Source: JAOBAU01 sp034667465 (GTDB lineage: Bacteria > Acidobacteriota > Thermoanaerobaculia > Gp7-AA8). Taken from it: 64,000 bases of DNA. The stretch lies in the NCBI GenBank assembly GCA_034667465.1, contig JAXDJV010000021.1, positions 62,001 to 126,000 on the forward strand, written 5' to 3'. The stretch's first letter is position 1. Each line of letters starts with the position of its first letter. The notes under the pieces were generated by a model. The model searched no databases. It saw only the letters and a list, made by a program, of their open reading frames with translations, and had not been told where the DNA came from. Of this stretch, positions 16,680 to 23,901 are shown one piece after another. The position numbers and the translations under genes were made by a program.

Positions 16680-17161
16680 GCCGGGAGGCTCCGTTCACGA
16701 ACCTGCTCTTCGGTGAGGCCGTACAACGGCGGCGTCTCCACGTCGAGCAGCGAGAGATAAAGATACAGCTGACCGCGGTGATGAATCTCGTGCTCGATCA
16801 TCGACCGCAGCCACTTTCCGACGCGCAGCTCCGCGCCGCCGGGCGTCATGCACTTCGCTTCCAGATCCGATTCCGTCAGCGATGAAAAGATCGCCATCGA
16901 CTCGTCGTGCATCCGTTTCATATACGCGACGATCTCGTCATAGTCACCGGCGAGCTCTCGTCCATGTCCCGGATAGATGCTCGGACGAAGCATCGCGTTC
17001 TCCGCGAACATCCACCGCTCGATCGATGCGATGTGCCGCATCAGATCGCCGAGCGTGAACTTCCCCGGCTTGTATGTCCAGTCGACTTTGTCGGGAGGAA
17101 CGGTCGCGACGACGCGCATCGTTCGTTCGCGCACCCGCGCGGCGTAATCAATGAGTTCCAT
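16676..17161 (-). CDS. DinB-family protein
   Basis: The 161-residue protein has the four-helix bundle pattern of DinB/YfiT proteins, with the metal-binding histidines at H43 (LMRHIASIERW) and in MIEHEIHHRGQ (H124, H127/H128). Members are often thiol-dependent metalloenzymes or stress-related proteins; the specific reaction is not predictable. It starts 20 bp after the WbaP-type gene. A TAGACT hexamer lies 12 nt upstream of the ATG, so it may also have its own promoter with a very short leader. Confidence 0.8.
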   Translation of the reverse strand: MELIDYAARVRERTMRVVATVPPDKVDWTYKPGKFTLGDLMRHIASIERWMFAENAMLRPSIYPGHGRELAGDYDEIVAYMKRMHDESMAIFSSLTESDLEAKCMTPGGAELRVGKWLRSMIEHEIHHRGQLYLYLSLLDVETPPLYGLTEEQVRERSLPA

Positions 17162-17181
17162 GGGATGGGGAGAAGTCTACT

Positions 17182-18624
17182 TCAGCTGGCGCCACGGCCA
17201 AGCAGCACGGCCGGAATCGTCCGCAGCAGAATCTTCAGATCGAGCGACGGCGACCAGTTGTCGATGTACTGCAGATCGAGCTGCATCCAGCGATCGAAGT
17301 CGACGTTGTTCCTTCCGCTGATCTGCCAGAGACAGGTCAGTCCCGGCTTCATCGAGAGACGGCGGCGATGCCAGCGCTGATACGCGCCGACTTCTTCCGG
17401 AATCGGAGGACGCGGGCCGACGAGACTCATGTCGCCTTTGAGCACGTTCCAAAGCTGCGGCAGCTCATCGAGCGAGAACTTGCGGAGAAAGCGTCCGACG
17501 GCGGTGACGCGCGGATCGTCTTTCGCTTTGAAGACCGGACCGCTCATCTCGTTGAGATGGCTCACTTCGCCGCGGCGCGCGTGCGCGTCCTCGATCATCG
17601 TCCGGAACTTGTAGAGCGTGAAGATGCGGCCGTTGAGGCCGATCCGTTCCTGCTTGAAGAGCACGGAACCGGGCGACGTCAGCCTGATGGCGATCATCGC
17701 CACGACGATCGCCGGCAGCGACAACGTCAGCATCAGCAGCGAGACCGCGATATCGAGCAGACGCTTCGCGGCGAGCTGCGTCTCGTTCGACGGCGTGGTC
17801 GTGAAGGTGAGGAACGGAATCCCTTCGAGGTCTTCGATCTCGATACGCGCCACTTTGTTCGGGAAGAAGTTCATGGCGACGCGGGTGCGGATGCCGAGCT
17901 CCTCGCACATCAGGAAGATCTGCTTCATCTCGTCGAGCTTCTTGCGCGTGACGGCGAAGACGATCTCGTCGATCGGCTCCGGAGTCTGGCCGCGCTCGAG
18001 GAGATTGCGAAGGTCGGGAACGTTGCCGTAAACGCGATAACGCGCCCAGCCGTTGGAGAGCCGATGACCATCTGACACGAAGCCGAGGATCTTGTAGCCC
18101 CAGTACTTGTGACCTTCGATCACGCGGGCGATCTCGATGGCGCGGCGGCCGGTACCGACGATGAGGAGCGTCCGGTAGTTGAGACCTTTGAGACGAACGT
18201 AGCGCGCGAGGATCCGGAGGAGCGTCTTCTCGAGTAGCAGGATGACGGCGGAGAGAACGACGAAGAGGATGAACCACGACCGCGACAACTGCCGCAGCGG
18301 CATGAGGTACGCGATCGTCGCAAGCAGCACGTTGCCGACGACGACGACGCGCAGCGTCGTGTATGCCTCGCGCGTCAGCGGAACGGTGCGGTGCGAGTGA
18401 TAGCTGTGGTAGGTGAAAAGAAGAACCGACCAGATCACCAGGACCAGCGGATAGATCCTGAGGTAATCCTGCAGAGGGAAGAGACCGGTGGGGAAAATGT
18501 CAGGCCGGATCCGCGGCAGGATCAGGTCGCGGATGAAGAAGGCGGCAAAAAATGCGACAGAGGTGAGCCCCAGGTCGGCGAGATAGACGATTCTCGCAAT
18601 CAGAGAGGCTTTCTGCTTAAGCAT
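17182..18624 (-). CDS. Undecaprenyl-phosphate sugar-1-phosphate transferase (WbaP/WcaJ type)
   Basis: This enzyme transfers a hexose-1-phosphate from a UDP-sugar to undecaprenyl phosphate, starting a surface polysaccharide. The N-terminal 130 residues contain four or five membrane segments, followed by a Rossmann-like CoA-binding-type domain (LIVGTGRRAIEIARVIEG). The C-terminal catalytic domain has KRLLDIAVSLLML, YKFRTM, DELPQLWNVLKGDMSLVGPRPP and GLTCLWQISGRN. The length (480 aa) is normal. The ATG at 18624 has AAGGA four bases ahead, and a TACATT box lies about 28 nt upstream, so this is one of the few conventional-looking leadered starts. Confidence 0.92.
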   Translation of the reverse strand: MLKQKASLIARIVYLADLGLTSVAFFAAFFIRDLILPRIRPDIFPTGLFPLQDYLRIYPLVLVIWSVLLFTYHSYHSHRTVPLTREAYTTLRVVVVGNVLLATIAYLMPLRQLSRSWFILFVVLSAVILLLEKTLLRILARYVRLKGLNYRTLLIVGTGRRAIEIARVIEGHKYWGYKILGFVSDGHRLSNGWARYRVYGNVPDLRNLLERGQTPEPIDEIVFAVTRKKLDEMKQIFLMCEELGIRTRVAMNFFPNKVARIEIEDLEGIPFLTFTTTPSNETQLAAKRLLDIAVSLLMLTLSLPAIVVAMIAIRLTSPGSVLFKQERIGLNGRIFTLYKFRTMIEDAHARRGEVSHLNEMSGPVFKAKDDPRVTAVGRFLRKFSLDELPQLWNVLKGDMSLVGPRPPIPEEVGAYQRWHRRRLSMKPGLTCLWQISGRNNVDFDRWMQLDLQYIDNWSPSLDLKILLRTIPAVLLGRGAS

Positions 18625-18652
18625 TCAATCCTTCGCCCGGCGGAATGGCCGG

Positions 18653-18658
18653 AATGTA
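18653..18658 (-). promoter_or_regulatory. Putative -10 for the WbaP-type gene
   Basis: TACATT on the minus strand lies 28 nt before the ATG, leaving a short leader that contains the AAGGA ribosome-binding site. Confidence 0.35.
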
Positions 18659-18728
18659 CGCCAATTTTTCGCGGAAGGATACAACTCCCGCGCCCGATGT
18701 ACGGCCCCGGCAAACGAAACGTCCAGGC

Positions 18729-19919
18729 TCAGCCGCAAAGCGAGGCGAAGAGCTGCTCGTACGCATCGGTAACCGCTTCCCACGAGTATCGCTCCGCCGC
18801 TCGCTTCCGCGCCGCAATCCGCATCGAATCACGCAGTTGCACCGATCCGGACCATTCGCGAAGCATGCCGGACAGCGTCTCCGCGGGACGAAGTTGGAAG
18901 TAACCGACCGCGTCGCCGCCGACTTCCCTGTTCTCCGGCGTGTCGTTCGCGACGACGCAGCCGCCCGAGCCCATCGCCTCGATCAGCGCCGGGTGCGTTC
19001 CGCCGACTTCGGTTGCCTGGATGTAGATGAGCGCGTTGCGCTGCAGCGTCCGATAGTCGGCGCCGTAGAGCGCGCCGGGGAAGCGGACGCTCGGCGACTC
19101 GTGACGTTTCAGCTCCGCGACGAGCTCCGGCGCGTAAAGACCGGCGCCGAGCATCACCAGCGGCGGCGCATTGCTCGATAAAGCATGGCGCAGCTTCTCG
19201 TACGCGAGGACGACTTCGAGCGGATTGTTCTCCGGCTCGAAGCGGCTGACGTAAAGGAGGTAGCGCCGCGGCTCGACGCCGATGCGCGCGAGTACGTCAC
19301 TGTCCTCTTCGTCGGGAAAGCCGGCGCCGTACGGAATCGTGAGCGGGTCAAGCGCGAAGGTGCGGCGATAGTAATCGGCGATCACGTCGGCATCGGCGAT
19401 GACGCGATCGGCGAAAACGGCCGAGAACGATTCGCCAATCGCGTAAACCGCTTTCCCGGCGACATTCCACTTGCGACGACGACGTTCGATACCGTCGACG
19501 TTGATCGCCACCGGAATGCGCGCCGCGCGAAGCAGCGGGAGGACGAACGCATTCGCGGCGTTGCAGAGGAGCACAGCGTCGAAGCGCCGGCGCAGCGCGT
19601 CAACCGTCGAGAAGAACGTATGGCTGACAGTCTCGAAGTATTTCCCCTGCATCGCAGGGACGACGATCCGAGCAATACCGTTCCAGCTGTCATCCCGAGC
19701 GTCAGTGAGGGATCCGGGCGGGCGGGGCGCCCCACTGTCCGCGCCCCGCCCACCCGGATCCCTCGCTACGCTCGGGATGACAGTGTCGCGGCAGTACACG
19801 CTCACGCGATGCCCGCGTGCGACGAGCCGCGTTCCGAGCTCCGCGGCGAAGGTCTCGAAGCCGCCGTAGCGCGGTGGAACGCCGCGCGTGCCGAGGATGG
19901 CGAGGTTTAGCGGAACCAC
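18729..19919 (-). CDS. Glycosyltransferase (DUF1972/GT4 type) with an in-frame repeat insertion
   Basis: The N-terminus LAILGTRGVPPRYGGFETF is diagnostic of the rhamnosyl/galactosyl-transferase-like DUF1972 family. A C-terminal GT1/GT4 donor-binding region has LIYIQATEVGGTHPALIEAMGSGG. Residues 46-78 (from the GTG at 19919) are not family sequence: they are the translation of a 93-bp palindromic element inserted between VSVYCRD and GIARIVVPAM. The insert is a multiple of three and has no stop, so the protein remains full length (396 aa). The start overlaps the upstream GT2 gene by 13 bp. Confidence 0.85.
   Translation of the reverse strand: MVPLNLAILGTRGVPPRYGGFETFAAELGTRLVARGHRVSVYCRDTVIPSVARDPGGRGADSGAPRPPGSLTDARDDSWNGIARIVVPAMQGKYFETVSHTFFSTVDALRRRFDAVLLCNAANAFVLPLLRAARIPVAINVDGIERRRRKWNVAGKAVYAIGESFSAVFADRVIADADVIADYYRRTFALDPLTIPYGAGFPDEEDSDVLARIGVEPRRYLLYVSRFEPENNPLEVVLAYEKLRHALSSNAPPLVMLGAGLYAPELVAELKRHESPSVRFPGALYGADYRTLQRNALIYIQATEVGGTHPALIEAMGSGGCVVANDTPENREVGGDAVGYFQLRPAETLSGMLREWSGSVQLRDSMRIAARKRAAERYSWEAVTDAYEQLFASLCG
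19689..19781. repeat. Palindromic element family B, copy 1 (inside a glycosyltransferase gene)
   Basis: The ends are GTCATCCCGAGCG and CGCTCGGGATGAC, with inner words GAGGGATCCGGGCGGGCGGG and its near inverse around a short loop. At 93 bp it keeps the frame. It encodes VIPSVARDPGGRG ... PRPPGSLTDARDD on the minus strand. Confidence 0.85.
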
Positions 19920-20854
19920 GGCGCCAGCTCCCGATCGGAGACGACGCGCCGCCGCTGAATTTCCCGTCGCTTCGCCATAATCCGGCGGCGATTCTTCCAC
20001 AGCCACGCCAGCGCCGGAAGCGAGCTCCGCTCGATCGTCAGCACCGCCGCGATCGCAACGATGTCGCGAGTGAGCTCGAACGGCGCATTCCGCAGCGCGA
20101 GATACACCCCTTCGTTCTTCAGTCGAAGGAGGAAGCGATTCTTCACCGAGTGCATGTTGATCGCCGGCGACAACGCGCGCCGCACCTCCGGCGTCACCGT
20201 CCGAACGTGATATGCGATCGCGTCGGGAACGTACAGCGCGCGATAGCCGAAGAGCCGTCCGCGCCACGCGAGGTCGGCGTCTTCGCGATAGGCGAAAAAG
20301 TCTTCGTCGAACACTTCCCCATCGATCGCGACCGCCTGAAGAAACGAGCGGCGATACAGCGCGCAGGCGCCGGAGACGCCGAAGACTTCCGTGACCGTTT
20401 CGCCGGAGATGTCGATCTCGCCCTGCCCGATATCGAAGTGACGTCCACTGCGCGTAAAGCGGATTCCTTTCGAGTCGATGACATCCCGCGGCTCGATCGC
20501 ATCACCGTCTGCGCGCAACAGTTTTCCGGTTGCAGCGCCATACGTCTCCCCTGCCGCTTCGAGCGCGGCGATCAAACGCTGGACGTACGTCGGAGTGAGA
20601 TACGCGTCGGGATTGCAGAGCAAAACGTACTCGCCACGCTCGACCGCCAGCGCCTGATTGACCGCCGCAGAAAAGCCGCGATTCGTCGCGTTGCGGATCA
20701 CGCGAACGCCGTCGCCGACGATCTCGAGCGAATCATCGGAGGAAGCGTTGTCGACGACGATCAACTCGACCGCGATCGACTGCAACGCGATGCCGGCAAG
20801 ACAGCGCGGGAGATAACGCGCGCTGTTCCAGGTGACGAGAACGACGGAGATCAC
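19907..20854 (-). CDS. Family 2 glycosyltransferase, 315 aa
   Basis: A GT-A inverting transferase: VVLVTWNSARYL at the N-terminus, VVDNASSD, the donor-binding CNPDAYL (DxD-like) and a downstream FFAYREDADLAWRG segment typical of rhamnosyltransferase-like enzymes. A hydrophobic stretch near the C-terminus may associate with the membrane. The start is GTG at 20854, with TAAACT 6 nt upstream and no Shine-Dalgarno. The gene overlaps the next glycosyltransferase by 13 bp. It belongs to the 17-27 kb polysaccharide cluster; the sugar is unknown. Confidence 0.88.
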   Translation of the reverse strand: MISVVLVTWNSARYLPRCLAGIALQSIAVELIVVDNASSDDSLEIVGDGVRVIRNATNRGFSAAVNQALAVERGEYVLLCNPDAYLTPTYVQRLIAALEAAGETYGAATGKLLRADGDAIEPRDVIDSKGIRFTRSGRHFDIGQGEIDISGETVTEVFGVSGACALYRRSFLQAVAIDGEVFDEDFFAYREDADLAWRGRLFGYRALYVPDAIAYHVRTVTPEVRRALSPAINMHSVKNRFLLRLKNEGVYLALRNAPFELTRDIVAIAAVLTIERSSLPALAWLWKNRRRIMAKRREIQRRRVVSDRELAPWFR

Positions 20855-20860
20855 GACGGG

Positions 20861-20866
20861 AGTTTA
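20861..20866 (-). promoter_or_regulatory. Putative -10 for a leaderless GT2 transcript
   Basis: TAAACT on the minus strand lies 6 nt before the GTG at 20854. It follows the family A repeat and could restart transcription within the cluster. Confidence 0.45.
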
Positions 20867-20871
20867 CGCAC

Positions 20872-20945
20872 CGCGAACGCAAAGCGCCGCAACGATCCGC
20901 CGCGAAGCCGTTCGCCGACGCTGTGCGAACTAACGCACCGGCCCG
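20872..20945. repeat. Dispersed repeat family A, copy 2
   Basis: It contains CCGCCGCGAAGCCGTTCGCC, CGACGCTGTGCGAACTAACG and CACCGGCCCGTGGCC. Reverse-complemented, it lines up with copy 1 near 2880-2940. The TAG stop of the GT2 gene upstream (20930-20932) lies inside it. Confidence 0.65.
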
Positions 20946-21982
20946 TGGCCGGACCAGCGCGTAAATGCGCGCTCCATCACCTTCACGTACGCGCGCATCG
21001 CCTGCCATCGGCCGACGTCCGGGTGTCCGAAGCCGACCAGCGCGGCCGGCAGCCGCAGCAACATCCCGGCGACGATCACCCAGCGCAGCGCTTCCGCTTC
21101 GCCCGGCGTCAGCCACTTCGTCGCGTAGCGGAACATGTTCCGATACCAGACATCGATGAACTGCGCGAACGGCACGTGCTCGAGACTCGCGCCGCCGAAA
21201 TGCCGCGCCCACGCGGCCGGCACGACGTAGATCGCCTTGTTCGCAGCGGCGAGTCGCCGGCAGTAATCGACATCCTCGAACCACGCCGGCGAGAACTGCT
21301 CGTCGAGCGGACCGACCTCTTCGTAAACATCTTTCCGAATCAGCAGCGCCGCCGCGGCCGGCTGTTCGATCCGCTGCGGCGCAGTCAGATCGAGATCGCG
21401 ATACCTGTAATACGCCGTCGCCGGATTTCTCGGGAACACTTTCCCGATCAGCAACACCTCGGAGATCAGCGTCCGGAGCGTCGGCAGCCGCCGCAGCTGA
21501 AACTCGCGCTGCGATACGCCGCTCTCATCCGAGAGCAGCGGCACCGCAGCGGAAACGTGCGGATTCGCTTCGAGGTATTCGAACAGCACCGCGAGCGCGC
21601 GCGGAGCGAGCTCGCAGTCGGGATTGAGCAGGAAGATGTAGCGGCCGCGAGCCGCGGAGATCGCGCGATTGCTGCCGGCCGCAAAGCCGTCGTTCATCTG
21701 CGAGCGGATCGTGCGAACGCCGCCGGCGTCATCGACGAGCCGCATCGTGTCGTCGGCGGAAGCGTTGTCGTACAGCAGCACTTCGTACGCGAGTCCGTCG
21801 CACGACTCGGCGAGCGCTTCGAGGCAGCGGCCGATCCAGCGCTCGCTGTTCCAGGTGACGATGACGATCGAGAGATCGACCGGACGATCGTCGGCGACCG
21901 GCGGCACTTTCCAAAGTGCGGGCCGCGTCGTCGTCTCGACCGCTCCGACGTCTGTTTTCTTTAGTTTTCTCGCTTCTGCCAT
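20930..21982 (-). CDS. Family 2 glycosyltransferase, 350 aa
   Basis: A GT-A fold is shown by LSIVIVTWNSERWIGRCLEA, LLYDNASADD, LLNPDCEL (donor-site acidic motif) and the FEDVDYCRRLA segment. It has a 35-residue N-terminal extension rich in charged residues. The C-terminal 60 residues include a hydrophobic stretch (WVIVAGMLLRLPAALVGF). The ATG at 21980-21982 overlaps the upstream GT4 gene by 22 bp. The last codons (SGHGPVR) and stop lie in the family A repeat, so the C-terminus may have been altered by the repeat. Sugar specificity is unknown. Confidence 0.85.
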   Translation of the reverse strand: MAEARKLKKTDVGAVETTTRPALWKVPPVADDRPVDLSIVIVTWNSERWIGRCLEALAESCDGLAYEVLLYDNASADDTMRLVDDAGGVRTIRSQMNDGFAAGSNRAISAARGRYIFLLNPDCELAPRALAVLFEYLEANPHVSAAVPLLSDESGVSQREFQLRRLPTLRTLISEVLLIGKVFPRNPATAYYRYRDLDLTAPQRIEQPAAAALLIRKDVYEEVGPLDEQFSPAWFEDVDYCRRLAAANKAIYVVPAAWARHFGGASLEHVPFAQFIDVWYRNMFRYATKWLTPGEAEALRWVIVAGMLLRLPAALVGFGHPDVGRWQAMRAYVKVMERAFTRWSGHGPVR

Positions 21983-23106
21983 TTGCTGACTGCTTCGACC
22001 AGCGGCCTCGTGACGATATCCCACGCGAATCGCGGCTGGATGCGTTTCAAATTACGTACGCATTTCGCGTGGAACTCGTCGTCCCGGAGCAAAGAACGCA
22101 CCGCGGCGGCGACCGCATCGACATCCGACGGCGGCACCACGATTCCGAGCCCTTCCCGTTCGACGAGCTCCGCCGCAAACCCTTCACTTGTTGCAATTAC
22201 GGGGACGGCAGCGGCGATTGCGTCGAACAGCCTGGTTCGAATGGAACAGGCTGCCTCCGCTGTCGGACGGTGGAGCATGATAGCGGCTTTGCCGCGGCGC
22301 AGCCACGACAATCGCTCGCGGTACGGCACCCACTCCTCGTTCGCGGAAACGAATTCGCCGCCGCGCGCGAGGAGCTGATCGAAGCGATCTTCACGCCGCC
22401 GATCGATGAGCTCTCGATTCGGTCGGGAGCGGCCCAGGAAGAGAAGATGGGCGGGAGTGCCTTCGCGATTGAGTTTCACGATCGCTTCGACGGCGATCGC
22501 GGGATCGAGCCATTCCCAGGTTCCGCCGCCCCACACAACCAGTGCTGAGTGCTGAGTGCTGAGTGCTGAGTCGGGGACCCGTTCAACACCAAACGGTATC
22601 TCGAGCCATTGCGTGTCTGTCGTTTTCAGCTGGTCGTAGAACCTGCGCTGCTGTTTGGTTGCCGCGATCAACAGATCGGCTCTTTTGAGCGCTCTTGTGA
22701 GGCGCCACCATTCGGCGGCGAGGTGGATTCGTTGTCTTGGGTTCGGTGCGTTGCCGTACAGCTCTCTCAGTTCGAGGACCTGCGGGTCGAAGAGATCGGC
22801 AATCCACTTTTGATCGCGGCGGATGAAGCGGAGATCGCGGGCGCTTTGCGAGATGACGACGTCGGCGTCGCGAAAGGCTTCCGCGCTTCGCTCGACGATC
22901 CGGAAATCTCCGTGCGCTTCTTCGACCTTCGCCACCAGTGTCGTCTCGAAATGCTTCGCCAGCTCCTCGGCGAAGTGATACGCGCGGATTCCTGGTCCGG
23001 CCATTCGTGCGCCGACGACGTCGGGTGTTGAGACGACGACGCGGAATGATGAATCGTGAATGCGGAATGATGAATGGCCGCTGGCCTGCTCGTCTCGATT
23101 CATCAT
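21961..23106 (-). CDS. Family 4 glycosyltransferase carrying two heptamer-repeat insertions, 381 aa
   Basis: A GT-B retaining transferase: the N-terminal TPDVVGARMAGPGIRAYHFAEELA is typical, with a C-terminal nucleotide-sugar domain (TRLFDAIAAAVPVIATSEGFAAELV). Residues 1-21 come from a heptamer hairpin (23044-23129) that has replaced the ancestral start, and residues about 179-189 (SALSTQHSAL) come from four 7-bp repeats at 22541-22571. Because 7 is not a multiple of 3, gain or loss of one unit would shift the frame. The start lies 3 bp after the stop of the upstream GT2 gene, in the same frame. Confidence 0.82.
   Translation of the reverse strand: MMNRDEQASGHSSFRIHDSSFRVVVSTPDVVGARMAGPGIRAYHFAEELAKHFETTLVAKVEEAHGDFRIVERSAEAFRDADVVISQSARDLRFIRRDQKWIADLFDPQVLELRELYGNAPNPRQRIHLAAEWWRLTRALKRADLLIAATKQQRRFYDQLKTTDTQWLEIPFGVERVPDSALSTQHSALVVWGGGTWEWLDPAIAVEAIVKLNREGTPAHLLFLGRSRPNRELIDRRREDRFDQLLARGGEFVSANEEWVPYRERLSWLRRGKAAIMLHRPTAEAACSIRTRLFDAIAAAVPVIATSEGFAAELVEREGLGIVVPPSDVDAVAAAVRSLLRDDEFHAKCVRNLKRIQPRFAWDIVTRPLVEAVSKWQKREN
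22541..22571. repeat. Tandem heptamer array (GTGCTGA x4) inside a glycosyltransferase gene
   Basis: Four perfect copies of GTGCTGA (22542-22569) plus a partial unit read in the coding direction as TCAGCAC repeats. The same heptamer occurs in the hairpin at 29903-29990. There is no inverted arm here. Confidence 0.9.
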
Positions 23107-23129
23107 TCATCATTCATGATTCATCATTC
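23044..23129. repeat. Heptamer hairpin (GAATGAT type) spanning a stop and a start codon
   Basis: The left arm 23044-23075 and right arm 23098-23129 are each four heptamers plus four bases (GAATGAT and variants) and pair with three mismatches in 32. The loop is 22 nt. The right arm contains the stop of the upstream GT2 gene (23110-23112) and the start of the GT4 gene (23104-23106). Confidence 0.88.
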
Positions 23130-23901
23130 GAATCATCCCTTCAATGACGCCACGCAGCGACGCCCTGCCGCGTAGCAACAAGCGCACGTCTTCCCACAAC
23201 AGCGCGCCGATTCGTCCGACTCCTTTGTGCATTCGCGCGACGCGGTAACGGTTGCGCGTCCGGAGATACTTCGCGTCGACGCGCGATGACGACTGCGATC
23301 CGCGGTGCGTCGCTTTCGCTTCTGCGATCACGCGCAGCGACCAGCCCTGCTCGCGCAGCCGCGCGCTCAGCTCGACGTCTTCGTAGTACGCGAAGAAGCG
23401 CTCGTCGAATACTATCGCGCCGAGCGCTTTCACACGGTACAGCGCAGCGGTCGCGGAAACGCCCCACGCGTTTGGCAGCTCCGTTCCGAGCGGCAGTCCA
23501 TGACCGAGCTGGCGAAAGGTGCCGTCGGAGATGTCGATGCCGGCGCCGTCGATCGTTGTGTCGTCGCGGCGGATGATCGTCTGCACGGCGGCGAGTTTCG
23601 CATCGGCGTCCATCGCCGCGACGAGCGTCGCCAGCCAGTCGCGATCGGCGACGACGTCGTTGTTGACAAGCGCGACGTACGGCGCGGTGACGTGCGTGAA
23701 TGCGGCGTTGACGCCGCCGGTGAACCCGAGATTCGTTTCGCTGCGGATCACCTCCGCGTTCGCGGCGACTCTCGGGACGGTCGAGCCGTTGTCGAAGACG
23801 ATGATCCGCGCCGGCGGAAGCGTTTGCGCGCGCAGCGCCGCGAGGCACTCGTCGAGCATCGCGCCGCCGTCGATGTCGAGGACGATCACGTCAACGCTCA
23901 T
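23110..23901 (-). CDS. Family 2 glycosyltransferase, 263 aa
   Basis: A short GT-A enzyme beginning VDVIVLDIDGGAMLDECLAAL, with IIVFDNGST, ALVNNDVVADRDWL (acidic donor site) and FFAYYEDVELSARLREQGW, as in rhamnosyltransferase-like proteins. ATG 23901 overlaps the upstream membrane-protein gene by 11 bp. The last residues (RMMNHE) and the TGA stop are encoded within the heptamer hairpin shared with the next gene. The natural C-terminus may therefore have been replaced. It is part of the 17-27 kb cluster. Confidence 0.85.
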   Translation of the reverse strand: MSVDVIVLDIDGGAMLDECLAALRAQTLPPARIIVFDNGSTVPRVAANAEVIRSETNLGFTGGVNAAFTHVTAPYVALVNNDVVADRDWLATLVAAMDADAKLAAVQTIIRRDDTTIDGAGIDISDGTFRQLGHGLPLGTELPNAWGVSATAALYRVKALGAIVFDERFFAYYEDVELSARLREQGWSLRVIAEAKATHRGSQSSSRVDAKYLRTRNRYRVARMHKGVGRIGALLWEDVRLLLRGRASLRGVIEGMIRMMNHE

